Shown in pieces: positions 8,822-21,632 of a stretch of 64,000 nucleotides of DNA (positions within the stretch are counted from its first letter, which is position 1; the number at the start of each line of letters is the position of its first letter). The DNA is taken from positions 39,904,665 to 39,968,664 of the forward strand of contig CM050690.1 of NCBI GenBank assembly GCA_027574665.1, in the 5' to 3' direction. This DNA is from Rhynochetos jubatus (Eukaryota; Chordata; Aves; Eurypygiformes; Rhynochetidae). A program made the position numbers and the translations under genes. The notes under the pieces were generated by a model. That model searched no databases. It worked only from the letters and a program-made list of their open reading frames with translations, and was not told the origin of the DNA.

Positions 8822-11800
8822 ACTGGTAAAATGGCATATAGAAAGTATGAGACAGAAAATTGTCATTTTACTGCAAAGTGTATCACTTAGAAACAGAGCA
8901 GGGTATTAAGTCTTTTCACTCTCTATATTGGGTCACAAGCAAGAACTGAAAAAAATAAACCCGTTGTCCAGTGTTGAGACATTTACAGAAAACATTCTAA
9001 ATGTAAGAGAAAACTGTAGTCCCTCACAAAAAGAGAGAAAATAATTTGACACAAGATAACTTCTATTTTTTGATAGTAATATAATGTCATGGGGGAAAAG
9101 GAACACCAAGGAACACGACATGGATGAGCTGGCTTTATTAAATGGATAAAAAAATTGGGATAGGCTGTGTCAGGCAAAGGATTGTGCACAAATGCACACA
9201 TGCACACACACAGATTTAACACATATATTTATGTACATGATTCCTCCACCATTTCCATGCCAGAAAGTCAAGGCTACAGAAACAGCGACACTCTCCAGCC
9301 GCTCCATGGTGGGCTCTGCCTGATGGCTTGGCAGGCAGTGTTTTAAATGTTGCATCTTGGGACCTCTGCTTCTACATCATGCCAGATGTCCACGTACCAG
9401 CTTTCCCAAACTCTATTGCTTGGGGGAGTTTATAGCCAGATGCTGTCTCAAATTGATACATGATAATATCACCCTAGGCCTTTCCAGCAGTTGCCGGTGT
9501 TGTTGATCCATGGTCCACACCATGGCTCATCACACTCAGTTCCTGCTTGCTTGCCTGTCAGCAGCATCTAATAATACTTAGTTACTTATCTATGATGAGG
9601 GCAAAGGTTGTGATACTCCTGCAGCAAATTAAAAAAAAAGAAATATTTTGGAGACAAAAATACCAAATTAAATATTTGGAAAAGAATGAAAATTTAAACA
9701 TCCTCTGAAAAGGATTTGCTTTCAGGCATTACAAGCTATTTTGTCATCTGTACTGTCCAGAAATTCTGGAGATCTATCACAACACGGAATGTCCAAATAA
9801 TTTGGAGTTGGGACTGTCTAGTCCTTGGAAACACTGTGTTTTGTAATCCTGATGGGTTTAACTGTAACGAATTCCCTTAGGTCTTTAGGAACAATGTACT
9901 AGCTGAAGTATGTGCTGTCACTAATGATGCTCTGAAAGGACTCAGGAATAAAGACAGCAAAGACTGGTTGCTAAAAGGGATTTTCCAGAGTTCATCCACA
10001 AAACATTTCTACTTTGCACATTCAAGATACTCACAAGGAATGTGCTGACACTGTCATGCTTGCAGCAGGGCTTGTAAGCCTTTCCTACAACAGTGGTGTA
10101 CAGGTGCAAGCAGAAGCCTGTATCCATGGAGCTCTATCCCCACACTTGAGTTGTTTACTTATTTTTCTATTCCAATGAGGAAAAAAAACCAAACCCCAAA
10201 CTAGTTTCTTTTTGTCAGATGCTTTTGTTTTCTTTTCAAGTCATTCTAAAGGGTCAAAGTGATACCTAGGGATGGTGCATGTCTCAGCAAAAGTTGTCTC
10301 TGTGTGTCACTGGGAAAAAACACACTTTACAGAGCACTGGCATTGCTGATGACATCAGCCCAGCTCTCTGGTGATGTCACGCACAGCACACATGGCAATG
10401 ATTTGCCAATCATTGTTCCTGTATCTTTGACATCCTGAGTCCTCTCTGCTTTGTCTATACCAAGCCCATAATGCCTCAAGTTATTCTCCTCTTGCCCCAC
10501 ACATTGTCTCCTTTTGTACATGTGCATGCAGTTGATATTTTTACAATCTGTTTTTGAGGACGGTTTTATGAGTTCACATGAAGAGTACTTGTTTCGGCAC
10601 TTTTAACAGACACTTTCAGAGTAGCCATTTACCAATATGAATAAGTTCCAGAATGTGTCTGGAAAACACATTTTTTACTCCTGCTGCTTTACTACTGATT
10701 TACTTTTTGATCCTTATTTTCTTACTTATCTCTTACAGTCAAGTTACAGATTAATTAGATTCTTAGATGTTGTTAGTTCCCACACCTCCTCATACTCCTA
10801 ATACATTTTCAGAGAAACCAAACAAAGCACGTTTGAATTTACCCTAATCTTACGGTGAAGAGCAGCCAGGCACTGAGCCAACTACTTCAAGACACCCTTT
10901 GAAAATAGTGGGTCTTAATCACTCACTCCTCAAGGGCCCATATGTAAACTTGGTACAATAAAAAGGGTTTTCTACAAGAAGGAACTCCAATTAATATACA
11001 TGAGGTATTAGGGGAACTTCAGATGAAGGATGTTATGAACTGTCAAAACATTCATACTCTAATATGTTCCTTGAGATGGTCTGGCCCAAAGTAAGCATAA
11101 ATCTCCTTCCAGCTAAAGGCTGACAGATGTATTTCATGATTAATAGTTTGTGCTTGAATGAACAATTTCAGGAGCTATTCTAATTTTTTTAATATACTCT
11201 GTTTTCTGAAGGTGAGGGTCTGCAATTCTATTATTATAAGAGGGACAGGAGAGAAAAAACTACATATAAGCATGTGTGTGCCTGATTAAAATTATAAAGC
11301 TTTGTGCTGGAAGGATCTGTAGCTAGGAGACAGCTAAAAATAACTTTATTCAGGACAGATGGGTGATGTGAGTATGTGGGTGCTATACGACTGTTTTACT
11401 GGACTTTTCAACCGTTTTATTAATGTATTTAATGGGTTTTATTACCCATTCTGAAGATCCACTTAAAAAAAAATTTGCCTGCATTATGCATATATGACAG
11501 ATGAAAGTAGGTAGGGTGAGCCTCAGCCATTTCCACAGCTGTGGCTTTCAGGTTGTTTGGGGGTTTGTACATTTTAATGTTCAGGTTTGCGTGATATAGG
11601 AAAAAGCAGATTTTCACAATTAGCTATAGGAATCCCTACATTTGTTAACAGCATCCTCTAAGACTTAAACTTTCAGAAGGAAAACCTATCTATTGAGAAG
11701 CTAAGAATATTAAAATTAAATGCCAGTGTGCCCTCTACTGGCTCACAGTATTAACGCCAAACAGCGGCAAAAATGAAGTATCTGTAACCCGGCAGGAGTC

Positions 11801-14800
11801 ACGGTCCAAAATCTAAGAGATTGCCAGCTGCTTTTAATTTGAGACATGCTGGACTTATTAAAAATAGATTTGGGTCCCTCCCACGTCTTGAAAAGGTGGT
11901 GGCAACATGCGCTGTATGTGGTTTGAAGACACTGACTGGCTTCTCTGGTGGCTGCAGAATGCACGATAGAGCAAACCACATTCATACTGCAGCAACAAGG
12001 CTGCAACGTCATGCATGATCAATTGAAAAAATGCTTTCCAGGATTTGAAAATAGAAACAAGGCATGCCCCGTTACATTTTCTACAGCTCATCAGAGCCTA
12101 CAAGTTCAGCAGGGATTGTGAAATTCCCTGCTCTAGTTCCCTGCAGGAGCTATGACGAAAGTGGGCTGCTGGCCTGTGTTAAGTTTAGAAATCAGATTGA
12201 TAGCTGCATACTATCAAGAGGGAGCTCTTCACCTCAGACATCGAGTATGAAACTTCATAGCCAAACTGGAAATACTTGCTCGGAGGTGGCAGCGGGAGGC
12301 TGCTGACATTCAGCAAGTGGTGTCCCACACAGGGGGAGTATTTTAACACCTGTCTGTGCTTCCAGTTTTGCTTCCTAGAAATCTCTAGAAATGTACATAT
12401 GGTTCTACAAGCCAGATCAGCAAACTTTGACTTCAAATCTCTTCATACTGCAATATTGGAGAGAGCAGCAGGAAGTGAAACCTTTACTTGGGTTATAGAC
12501 AATTTTGTAATTTCATGAAGTTCCTTTGGACATAAAGAAATGAAATATATATAAGATAATAGGTTTATTATTTTTGCAGGCTGAGAAGAATAATAGTAAA
12601 AGAACCACTGATGCTGGTTGCGTTATTCCTTGCCAGGCTTTCTGACATGAGGCTATGGAGAAGCACATGTACAGTTAACTTCATAGTTGAGTGAAGTGCT
12701 GAGGTTCTGACCTCAGACATCTACCTATGAAATTGTAGTGCATTAATAACTCTAATTGCCAAACATCATCACAGTATCTTCCGTGGAAGATACATTCATC
12801 TTAATTCAGTTTCAGACTCTCAGCCGGAGGTTAGAGTATTAATGCTTAGTAAATACACTTAAAATGGCAAAAATAAAACTTTTGGCCTTGGTCAGAAGCA
12901 GAAATTTTGGTTTGGCTGGACTAATACCACAGTTGTACAGAGCAACTGAACAGACTTTTTGTCAAGGCAGTGGTGTAAAGTCTGAGAGCTTTATGCACGT
13001 TAATATGTATTCTCAACAGCTCTGTGAAACACGGAATTATTACCAGCACTATGGTACAGCTAATACGACAGCATAAACAGTCCAGCTGCCTTCTCTTTAT
13101 TTATATCTGTAATTCTGCTCTTTTAAGAGCAAGCTTTGAAGCACCTGCTTACAGGACTTGCAGGAGCTCATCAGCTGCCTTAGTATTGCTCTTCCCTTTG
13201 CCCCACTCATCACACAGGAACTGAGTACAACACTGGGTCAGGAGATCACTGTGGGATTGGTATGAAGCCGGTGCATCTGCAGTTTCCTTTGGACATCACC
13301 ACCGATGAGCGTTGATGTCTATCATCATACTATACCCTTTCCTGATGGTTCATGTTTGCGTTATGGTACCGGTGAGATGCTAACAAGCCACTTCGTCCTA
13401 CTGCAAAAGGACTGTCAGAGGCCTCCTCCTTCTCTCATGCTGAAGAAGTGAAGGACGCTTGCAAGGTTTTCTGTTTATGACTCTGTGTTTCTCTTCATGC
13501 CAATATTTGTTTTAGAAGCAGCTCTGCTCACATTTCACTTAAAGGCTAAAATCAGAGAAATTCCAGGAACACAAGTCCCATCTCTAGAATAATAGGAGAA
13601 GATAAATAAAATTCCTTCCTCTTTTTCTTACTGAGTACACTGCTGTTCCTATAGGGTTTAGGAAGTATTCATTTCCCAGCACCACCTGAAAAGTCACAAG
13701 TAGGAGAGGATGATTCTGGCTCTGAAGATTCCTGATGGCAGATCGAACATCCCTTCTGCCTCTTTTGAAGTTTGCCATACATCGGTGGAAGCTTCAGACA
13801 TATGATACTTTCCACATCACTACAGGAGCTTCTGGCATTCTTCCTGTTCTAGGGATCTCTGAAAGTTCTAGGCAGATGGAGATACAAAATGCTTGACTGG
13901 GGCCACCCAGCTTGAGTTAGTGCTACATTTTTTGCTGATGAGTTTTACAGATCAAATCACCCAGCAGATCTTGACATAAATTCAAAAAATATGACCGCAT
14001 ACTGGACCAAGTTCTGGTTGCAGTATTGGCAGAGGGATTATCTGGCTCTTCAGTTGCAAAGGGTCACAGAAGAGTTTTGCCAAGACTTCAGTGCTTCTGG
14101 GTAAGAAATGCAGACACTTGAGGAACTTGACAAACAAAACCTGTAATGACTACAGGGATAAGTGGCAACTAAATGGGCACTTTGAGAAAGCAAACCTTAG
14201 ACACAGGCACTCAGAACACATATTACATCTTTGAAACCTAGCCAAGGTATTTGTGGAATTCTCCCTATGCAATTAACTCAGTGTAATTATATAAGTAAGT
14301 TGTGTATCGGCACTGTCACCATTAGATGCCTCAGTGCCCTTCAAATACTTCATATTGTCAGCCATTACAGCCATAAGTGTTACACAGAGTTGTAACTAGT
14401 CCCCTCCTCACTACATATAATTTACAAGCTTTGGAGGCAGCCACTGCAGCACCCACTGAAGGCCTGTGGATATGCATCAAGTATTTTGATGCATAACATA
14501 TACCAGCTAACTGTTACAGTGAGTTTTCTATTTTCAGTGAAAACTAAGGGTGTTCTACTTTTTGCAAAAAAAAAAATAAAATAAAATAAAGAAAAGTTTT
14601 GGGGAACCTGCAGCTCCAGCTTGGGAATGCTCAAGACTTAACTGGACATGACCCTGAGCAGCAGGATCTAATCATACCTCCTCTAAGCAGGAGGTTGTAC
14701 TAGGCTCCACAGATGACTCTCCAAATCTAAATTTTCCTTGTGTCCGTGAAAATGTTTCATGAAGTGAGATGAAAGTAGATGCCAGACTTAAAAGTGTTCA

Positions 14801-15099
14801 ATATTTAAGAATCTACCCATTTTTTAAGAACCCAAATGTTTTAGGAAACTATGGTCAGCTCTGTATATGGTCAAGTTCTTCAGAAATATAGACAATTTAT
14901 TATTGTGAGAGTCCTGTAGTATAACCTACTCTTTGGTTTAACATCCTAATAGACACACTGAGAGTTATGAGCTAGATCAGTGGACACTGAGGTAGACTGA
15001 AAGCTGACCGAATGACTAGGCCTGGAGGGCTGTGCCCAGCAGTACGATGAAGAGCTGAAGGCCCGTTATGAATGGTGTACACCAGCAGCGAATACCGTG
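8822..15099. other. Intergenic DNA, no recognisable gene
   Basis: AT-rich sequence holding only short, unconvincing ORFs (under 100 codons). I see a small CA-rich patch near 9190-9215 and a short (TAAAA)-type microsatellite at about 14567-14592, but no transposon, RNA gene or protein-coding exon that I recognise. Confidence 0.6.
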
Positions 15100-15343
15100 T
15101 CCAATCTTGTTCAACATCTTTATTGAAGCGGGTCCGGAGGGGGGTCATGAAAATGGTTAAAAGGCTGGAACACTTCTCCTGTGAAGAGAGGCTGAGTTGG
15201 GGTTGTCCAGCTTGGAAAAGACTCCAGGAAGACATTATTGCAGACTGAATATATAAAGGGGGCTTATAGGAACGACACAGAGAGATTTTTTTACCAGTAG
15301 TGACAGGACAAGGAGCAACCATTTTAAACTGGAGTTGAGATAG
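15100..15343 (+). mobile_element. CR1 LINE fragment, left part (split by an LTR)
   Basis: Recognisable CR1 3'-region wording on the plus strand, such as GAAGAGAGGCTGAGTTGGGG, then AGTGACAGGACAAGGAGCAA and CCATTTTAAACTGGAG. The CR1 text stops at 15343 and resumes at 16306, after the LTR insertion. Old and diverged. Confidence 0.75.
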
Positions 15344-16305
15344 TGTGTTGGGTTTGTGTGGTGGGGTTTTGATAGTAGGGGAAGGGCTGCAGAGGTGGCT
15401 CCTGTGAAAAGCTGCTGGAAGCTGCCCGTGATCCAAGTTGGACTCACCTCTGGCCATAGCCAAACCAATTAGCACCTCTATGATTGACATATTTAAGAAG
15501 GGATAACAAAAAGGGAACCAGCAGCAGAAGCACAAAACACAGGGTGGAGGGAGGAGTAGAAGGAGAGATGGGTGGGATGTGAGAGAGACAACCACAGACG
15601 CCCGGGTCAGTGCAGAAATGCAGGAGGAGGTGGCTGGAGCAGAGGTTCCCCTCAGCCCGTGGTGAGAGGGCAGGCTGTGCTCTGCAGCCATGGAGGGACA
15701 CAGGGGAGCAGAGACCCCTCTGCAGCCCGGGGAGGACTCCACGCCGGAGCAGGTGGCCCCACTCCATGACTCCCATTAGAAGCCCACACTGGAGCAGGCT
15801 GCTCCTGAGGGACTGCACCCTGCGTAAGGGGCTCATGCTGAACCAGTTAGAGAACTGCAGTCTGTGGGAAGGACTCATGTTGGAGAAGTTGGTGGAGGGC
15901 TGTGTCCTGTGGGAGGGACCCCATGCTGGCACAAGGGAAAAGTGTGAGGAGTCCTCCCCCTGAGGAGGAAGGACCACAACCCCCATTCCCTGTCCCCCTG
16001 AGCCATCAATGGCAAGGAGGTAGAGAAGTCGGGAGCAAAGCTGAGCCGAGGAAGAAAGGAGGGGTGAGGGGGAAGGGTTTTAAAATGTTTTGGTTTGTCT
16101 CTCATTATCCTACTCTGACTTGATTGGTAACTACTCAAATTGATTTTTCTTCCCCAAGTGGAATCTGTTTTCCCCGTGACAGTAACAGGTCAGTGATCCC
16201 TCTCTGTCCTTGTCTTGACCCATGAACCTTTCCTCATATTTTCTCCTCCAAAAACAGTGACTGAGTGGCCACCTTGTCTTTCGTTGCCATCTGGAATCAA
16301 ATACA
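15344..16305 (+). mobile_element. ERVL-type solo LTR inserted in CR1
   Basis: About 962 bp beginning TGTGTTGGGTTTGTGTGG and ending AAATACA, matching from memory the avian ERVL LTR. Features include repeated CACGCCGGAGCAGG / CACACTGGAGCAGG blocks, AGGAGTCCTCCCCCTGAGGA, and a terminal stretch with CTCATTATCCTACTCTGA and GTGACAGTAACAGGTCAGTGAT. No internal viral genes adjoin it, so it is a solo LTR left by recombination. The ORFs across it are repeat-derived and not genes. Its ends fall exactly at the break in the flanking CR1. Confidence 0.8.
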
Positions 16306-16370
16306 GACTGGACATAAGAAAGAAATTGTTTTACGATAAGGGTGGGAGGAGACACTCTGGAGTGGGAGGA
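16306..16370 (+). mobile_element. CR1 LINE fragment, right part
   Basis: GACTGGACATAAGAAAGAAA and the following ACGATAAGGGTGGGAG continue the CR1 reading that stopped at 15343. It fades into unrecognised sequence after about 16370. Confidence 0.65.
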
Positions 16371-18900
16371 GACAGAGAGACTATAGGGATCATTAGAAAA
16401 GCTAGCAAACTAACTCTTGGTGATACGAATTACAGCTGGTGTCTGCTGTGGGACCTTGGTGCCCATGTGGATGCTCTGAGCAAAGGACGTGCCACGGGTC
16501 AGGGACTGCAGAGGGACAGGAAAAGTCCCACAGATGACCCAGAGTCCCACCCATAGGTGGTTGGGTAAATCACTGAATCCTCCAGTTTGAGGCAGTGACC
16601 CCACAAAGCACCAAGGTGTTTCTACAGGTACTGGGCACGCAATCTTGTTAGAGAGCTGCCCATCCCCTCCTGGAGCCTCCCAGCTCGTAGATGAGTAGAG
16701 GCACAGGAGCTCGAGCCCCTTTTTCTTTCCCTGCATTGCTAGTGCTTCTTTTCAACACCAGGTTTCACGAAAGGTAAAGAGAGTGAAAGGCACAAGCCCT
16801 GAGCACTATGAATGTGAGTGCAAGTAGCATGAGGCTGGCTGCTACTACCCCACCAAATGCACTGCAGGTCAGGTGAGGCTTTTACTGCAGGGCCTATTAA
16901 GTCTGCCCCAGCAGCATCTGTAAGGGAGGTGTTCTCTTTCTGATTCCCAGAGCTGCCGGTGCTTTCCAGAGCCAGTGGCTCTAGGAAGGCATGGCAGAAA
17001 CTGCTGCTTCTTTGAGCTGCTCCCCTGTGCTTTATCTCCAAGGAGATACTATTTAAGGTAAATAGCTTAGAATTTATCTGTACTTTACAGTGCACAGCAA
17101 GAATATATCACAAAGCTGTTCCCACCTTCTGCATCACCTTATTCCACATCTGTGTGTGAACTACAAGAGGGCTAAGAGTTTAAAAATAATAAAATAATAA
17201 TTACATAGCATTCTAGAAGTTCTGAGCTGGTCTAAGACAACCTACTGGTGCTTTACAGAAAATTAAGATCAAGTTCATTTCTACAGAACGCTCTCGGTTT
17301 TACACAGAATTCCCTGGAATGTGTCCTAAATCATTACTTCATTTGTTTCTCTCAGACTCAGCCTCCTCCTATGCTGGGAAGAAAGCCTAACTGCACGCTG
17401 ACCTACGCACACCCTGCTCCCTGCTTTTAAGAGCCTAGCCAGCTTCCTCAGCCTGTAGGTGTGGCAAGCCTAGGATGCATCCTGAAGGAGAACTACTGCT
17501 CAGTGTAGCGGAAGCCATAATGCTTTCAAAGACCTGAAAATGTGAAACCAGGAAGTCCTCATCGCAGTTTTCAAGTCTTGTCCATGTAGTTCATGTGGGA
17601 AAAGCAATATGTTTATCTGTAAAGGGAGGGTTGTCTGTGTAATCACTAAGCCAAGATTCAAATACCAAATTCTCTGTGTGACTATCATCTTCTTTCTGGA
17701 GGGAGGGAATTTTAAAAGACAAAAAAACCCCCACCCTCATATGGTTCAACCTCTTTTAAATGGAGAACTGTTCAGGGAACTGTGGGGGTTTTTTGCTGTA
17801 TTTTTCACAAAGTTTCACTGTGCAGTAAATGAGAAAGTCTAAGAAAGTAAAATCCTCATGAAATCTTAGGGTTCAAAAGAAGAAAAACCCAATATCAACC
17901 CCCAAACATTTAGCTGCATTCAGCAGCTGATCGCTCAGCATTGGAACCCGTCCTAATTCCCTCTGTGAGGAGCAGCATTTCTAGAGCCAAGTTTGGCAAT
18001 TCGGAACCCACGTCACATTTCTGAGATGTTTCTGAAAACAAACTCCTTAGGAAGCAGGATGACAGAAGTTGTAAATCTGGCAATGAAAAAGGGATGTTGC
18101 CTCCATCAACAACATCTTCTAGAAGGGAAGAGTCACAGGGCTCCGTAGGCAAAGCTTTGAACTACATGTGGTATAAAAGGAAACAGCCCCCTGCTTTCTT
18201 CCAATCCTTGGATCACACCGTTCATCCTAGCACTGAATTTTTAGATCTAGACACAGCACTGGTAATGTGTGTCTTGGCCAACTCAGATCTTGATCTTACC
18301 ACCTGAGGAGTACAGCGTTCTTCAGGCATTACCTGTACGAAAGAGACCCGAGCAATGCGGAAATGCCAAGAATCATGTAACATGTCAAGACCAGGCCCAT
18401 GTCATCAAGCGATGGCATGTAACAGATTTTTTGCCAATTCTGTGCATTCCTTTTGGCCCCATTTGTTGAAAGACACAACATATCCCTACACCTTAAAAAA
18501 CAGGCCCCCTCAGTAGAGAGGGACAGTACTGCACACTAATTATCCTTTTGCTCTAAATCATGTATAATTATATTTAAGATAGTTGTCCTATGCCCTGCAC
18601 AAACACTACAAAATAATAATAATAATCTGGTAAAATAGGCGTGTCTCAGGGCCAGAAACATGTCTCACAGATCCAGTGGCAATACCTGGGACAGTTATGC
18701 CTTGATAATTAATGCAGTTAATTAACTGCAACATAGTTCTTAACGGTAGTACGTCACTATTAATGCATCTGTTATAAGTCTTGGGGCCATCGGATTTGAA
18801 ACAGATTACTTCACATCACTGACAGCAACTTACTTAGAGGTCAGTCCTAGGATTTACACCAGAACTGTAATAAAAAGTAATGAGAGTTTTTAATAGATAT
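16371..18900. other. Intergenic DNA, no recognisable gene
   Basis: Unique-looking sequence with only short ORFs. A (AAT)n run of about 16 bp lies at 18611-18626. Nothing else is recognised. Confidence 0.6.
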
Positions 18901-18904
18901 ATAT

Positions 18905-19045
18905 TTTTTTTTTCAAATAGTTTAGGTTGTAAGGGACCATTAAATATCTAGTACAACTCTCCTTGCAATGAGCAAGGACATTTTCAACTAGATCAGGTTG
19001 CTCAGAGCCCCATCCAACCTCACCTTGAACTGAGTCTTGAATGAG
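18905..19045 (-). mobile_element. CR1 LINE 3' fragment
   Basis: The plus strand reads the complement of the CR1 3' end: TTTAGGTTGTAAGGGACCAT, then a diverged form of the usual caccttccactagaccagg, then AGGTTGCTCAGAGCCCCATC and CAACCTCACCTTGAA. Old, minus orientation. Confidence 0.75.
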
Positions 19046-19169
19046 GCTCCATCGCTGTCGGACTCTGTCTTGTTCTGCTCTGTCAGCGCCTCTGCCAGCG
19101 CGCACAGGGACATCCCTCAGACAGGCCTAAGGGGTTACGTGACAAGGCACTGGCATTAGGGGCTGCAAA

Positions 19170-19790
19170 GTAGACTCCGTGAGAGGCTGGAGCTGCCTCC
19201 TGCCAGGCACAGCTGGTTCCTGCCAGCTCCAACAGATCCACAAATTGCCATGGGAAGGGCAAAACACACGGCAGAGAGAGAAGGAGGGGAAAAATAAAGG
19301 AGTGAGAAACAGCAGAGGGAACACCAAGGTCAGGGAAGGAGGAGGAGGCGGTCCATGGTGCACCAGCAGATCTTCACACTGCGGCCTGTGCAGGGACCCA
19401 CCACTGCAACAGGGCAAAACTGGAGGAGGAAGGAGCAGCAGAGAGGAACTGTTACGGATTGACCATAAACCTCCCATCCCACCTCCCCCTGCGCTGCTGG
19501 TGGGGAGGAGTCAGGAGTGAAGGAGTGAATCTGAGCTTGGGAAAGGGGGCAGGAAAGGTGCTATTTCAATGTTTGTGTTTTGTTCCTCGCTACACAAATC
19601 TACTTTAATTGGTAATAAATTAGTCTTCTCCAAGTCAAGTTTGTTTTGCTTCTGACAGTGACCGGTGAGCAATCTTCCTGTTTTTATCTCAACCTATGAG
19701 CTTTCTTACCCCCCACTGAGGAGGAACAGTGAGGGAGCAGCTGGGTGGCTGGCCGGCTCTTTGCCAAGGCTACCCCACTGCAGTATGTGT
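19170..19790 (+). mobile_element. Diverged ERVL-type LTR fragment
   Basis: Same family as the LTR at 15344, but older and truncated at its 5' side. Shared wording includes ACACCAAGGTCAG, CCCCCTGCGCTGCTGG, AATTGGTAATAAATTA, a CCAAGTC..GTTTTG block, and GACAGTGACCGGTGAGCAAT. The ORFs on both strands here belong to the repeat. Confidence 0.65.
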
Positions 19791-20139
19791 ACAACGAAGA
19801 ATACAAAACGAAATACAGAGCTGTGTCATAGGAAAGAAAAAAAAATTATGCTGCCACGTCTTTAAGCTTTACCAGGAGGTTGGTGATGAACACTAGCCTT
19901 TGTTAATGAGAAATAACCTGTATCCACAGGATTGCATGCTGCTCATCAGGGCACTAATTTATCCTGTTTATAAGGGCCCTTATATGTGTGAGTTTTAATT
20001 CACTGAAGCAATACGATAATGACAAAAAAACCCCATGTTTTACATTTGCAGGAAACGAGGAATATGCTTTCTGAAACAAGATTCTTGTTAGCTGAAGTTA
20101 GCACAACGTATTTGAAATCAACAAAGTAATAATCCACAA

Positions 20140-21432
20140 CATTATTCTAGTTATTCTCTCAGCATTTATTTGAAATATCAATACTTTCCATGATAGAGCT
20201 TATACGTTAAGCAGTAGGGAATTGTCTCCATTTCACATCATCCAGTACTGAAGTGGCACATTCGAAGCAGCACATTAAACCTCTGAAAGAGTCTGTACAA
20301 TTTAGATAAATAGAACTCTGGGTAACTAAACTAACAGAACTTCTGCAACTGTTACCAAAAGAATGCCAAGAAGCTAGGCACAGCACTGTACACACAAAGT
20401 GCAGGAAGGAGGAACACAAGAGAACCAACTAAACATATGGGAAATGTTTTTGCATATACAGCCACATGTCTTTAATTGCTCAACACAAAAAGATAACAAG
20501 TTTTATTTAGTCCTCATTGAGGCCAGAATATGCACAAATGATGTTTGAAGAACACATGGCAGACAGAAACAAATGAAATGAGGGTCATGTTTGGTTGGTT
20601 ACTGTATTCCTCAGTGAATCAGTTTACAAAGGATATCTGGTGCTTAAGCAGCATGATTTTGTGCAAAGACTTGACAAGAAACAGTTAACAAATGCCAGTT
20701 TTATTCCCCATCTTGCCCTCTTACTGGCATTTTGGTGAGCATGCTTAAAGTTCCTGAAGGGCAAATTCAGGTGGTTTGTGGTCCAAGGTTTTTACTATAG
20801 GAATCCCCATTTTGCGGTTTACAGTTTACCTCTCAATGGAAATAGGTCTTTTAACAATAACTAAGACTATAAAAATGAGCAGAGAGCAGCAGGACACACA
20901 GTACAGTGGTTCACTTTCTGAGAAACCAGAGGGTCTACATTTACAGTGCCTCTCTGAGAACAGCAAGCCAGTTTGGTTGGAAGATACAATTCTGGTTAGT
21001 CAATGTTAGACCTGTGTAAACTGTATCATTAGGAAGGGAAAGATGGAATGGCAAGAACTTTTTCCTCATAGAGAACTAAGAATGAAAAGTAAAATAGTGG
21101 TGATAGGCATTACCTTCCCAATACCACCTTCACTTCCTGTAACTTCCCTATGCGTTACCGGCTTTGCTTGCCATCATCTTCCCACCTTCATCTCGGTAAT
21201 GGCTCTGGTTACCACCAGGCCAGCATGGCCAGTAAACCAACCCACACTATGCTGGCTCAGAAGATATCACGCATCACCACCACGTAGTATGACAACACGT
21301 AAACCAAGGATGCTCAGTGGGAATCGATGACTCTAACCACTGCGATTTGCACTTTTAAGGTGTAAGAAGCAGCATTTTGAAAGCAGTGGTACTGACACAA
21401 CTATCAGGGTCAGAGGTGGTGGATCAGCCATC
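20140..21432 (-). other. SH3GL2: SH3GL2 3' untranslated region (predicted)
   Basis: Follows the SH3GL2 stop codon on the minus strand. AATAAA signals on the gene strand are at 20165-20170, and other candidates lie near 20496 and 20700. The distal one gives a 3' UTR of about 1.27 kb, reasonable for this gene. The exact cleavage site cannot be fixed by eye. Confidence 0.5.
20165..20170 (-). terminator. SH3GL2: Candidate distal poly(A) signal of SH3GL2
   Basis: TTTATT on the plus strand is AATAAA on the gene strand, about 1.26 kb after the stop. Nearer alternatives occur around 20496 and 20700. Confidence 0.4.
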
Positions 21433-21632
21433 CTAATTGGGTAATGGAACAAGAATATCGACATAATTGATGGGGAAGAAACCCGACTGGCCATGAAGCA
21501 TCCCCTCATACCAGTTTTCATCAATCTGGTTAGTGAGGGTGATGATATCACCCTCTTTAAATCCCAGCTCCCCTTCATTTTCTGGCTCAAAGTCATAGAG
21601 AGCTCGGCAGCACGGCTGATCCATGTGAACAC
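21433..21632 (-). CDS. SH3GL2: SH3GL2 exon 9 (SH3 domain and stop)
   Basis: 200 nt including the stop, residues 287-352. The whole SH3 domain is in this exon, with ALYDF (297-301), WYEG (327-330) and PINYV (340-344), and the C-terminus is DILVPLPN. The acceptor is CTCCACAG. Confidence 0.97.

Noticed and set aside
14972-15986. 256- and 180-codon minus-strand ORFs
   Set aside because: They run antisense through CR1 and ERVL LTR sequence, so they are repeat-derived chance frames.
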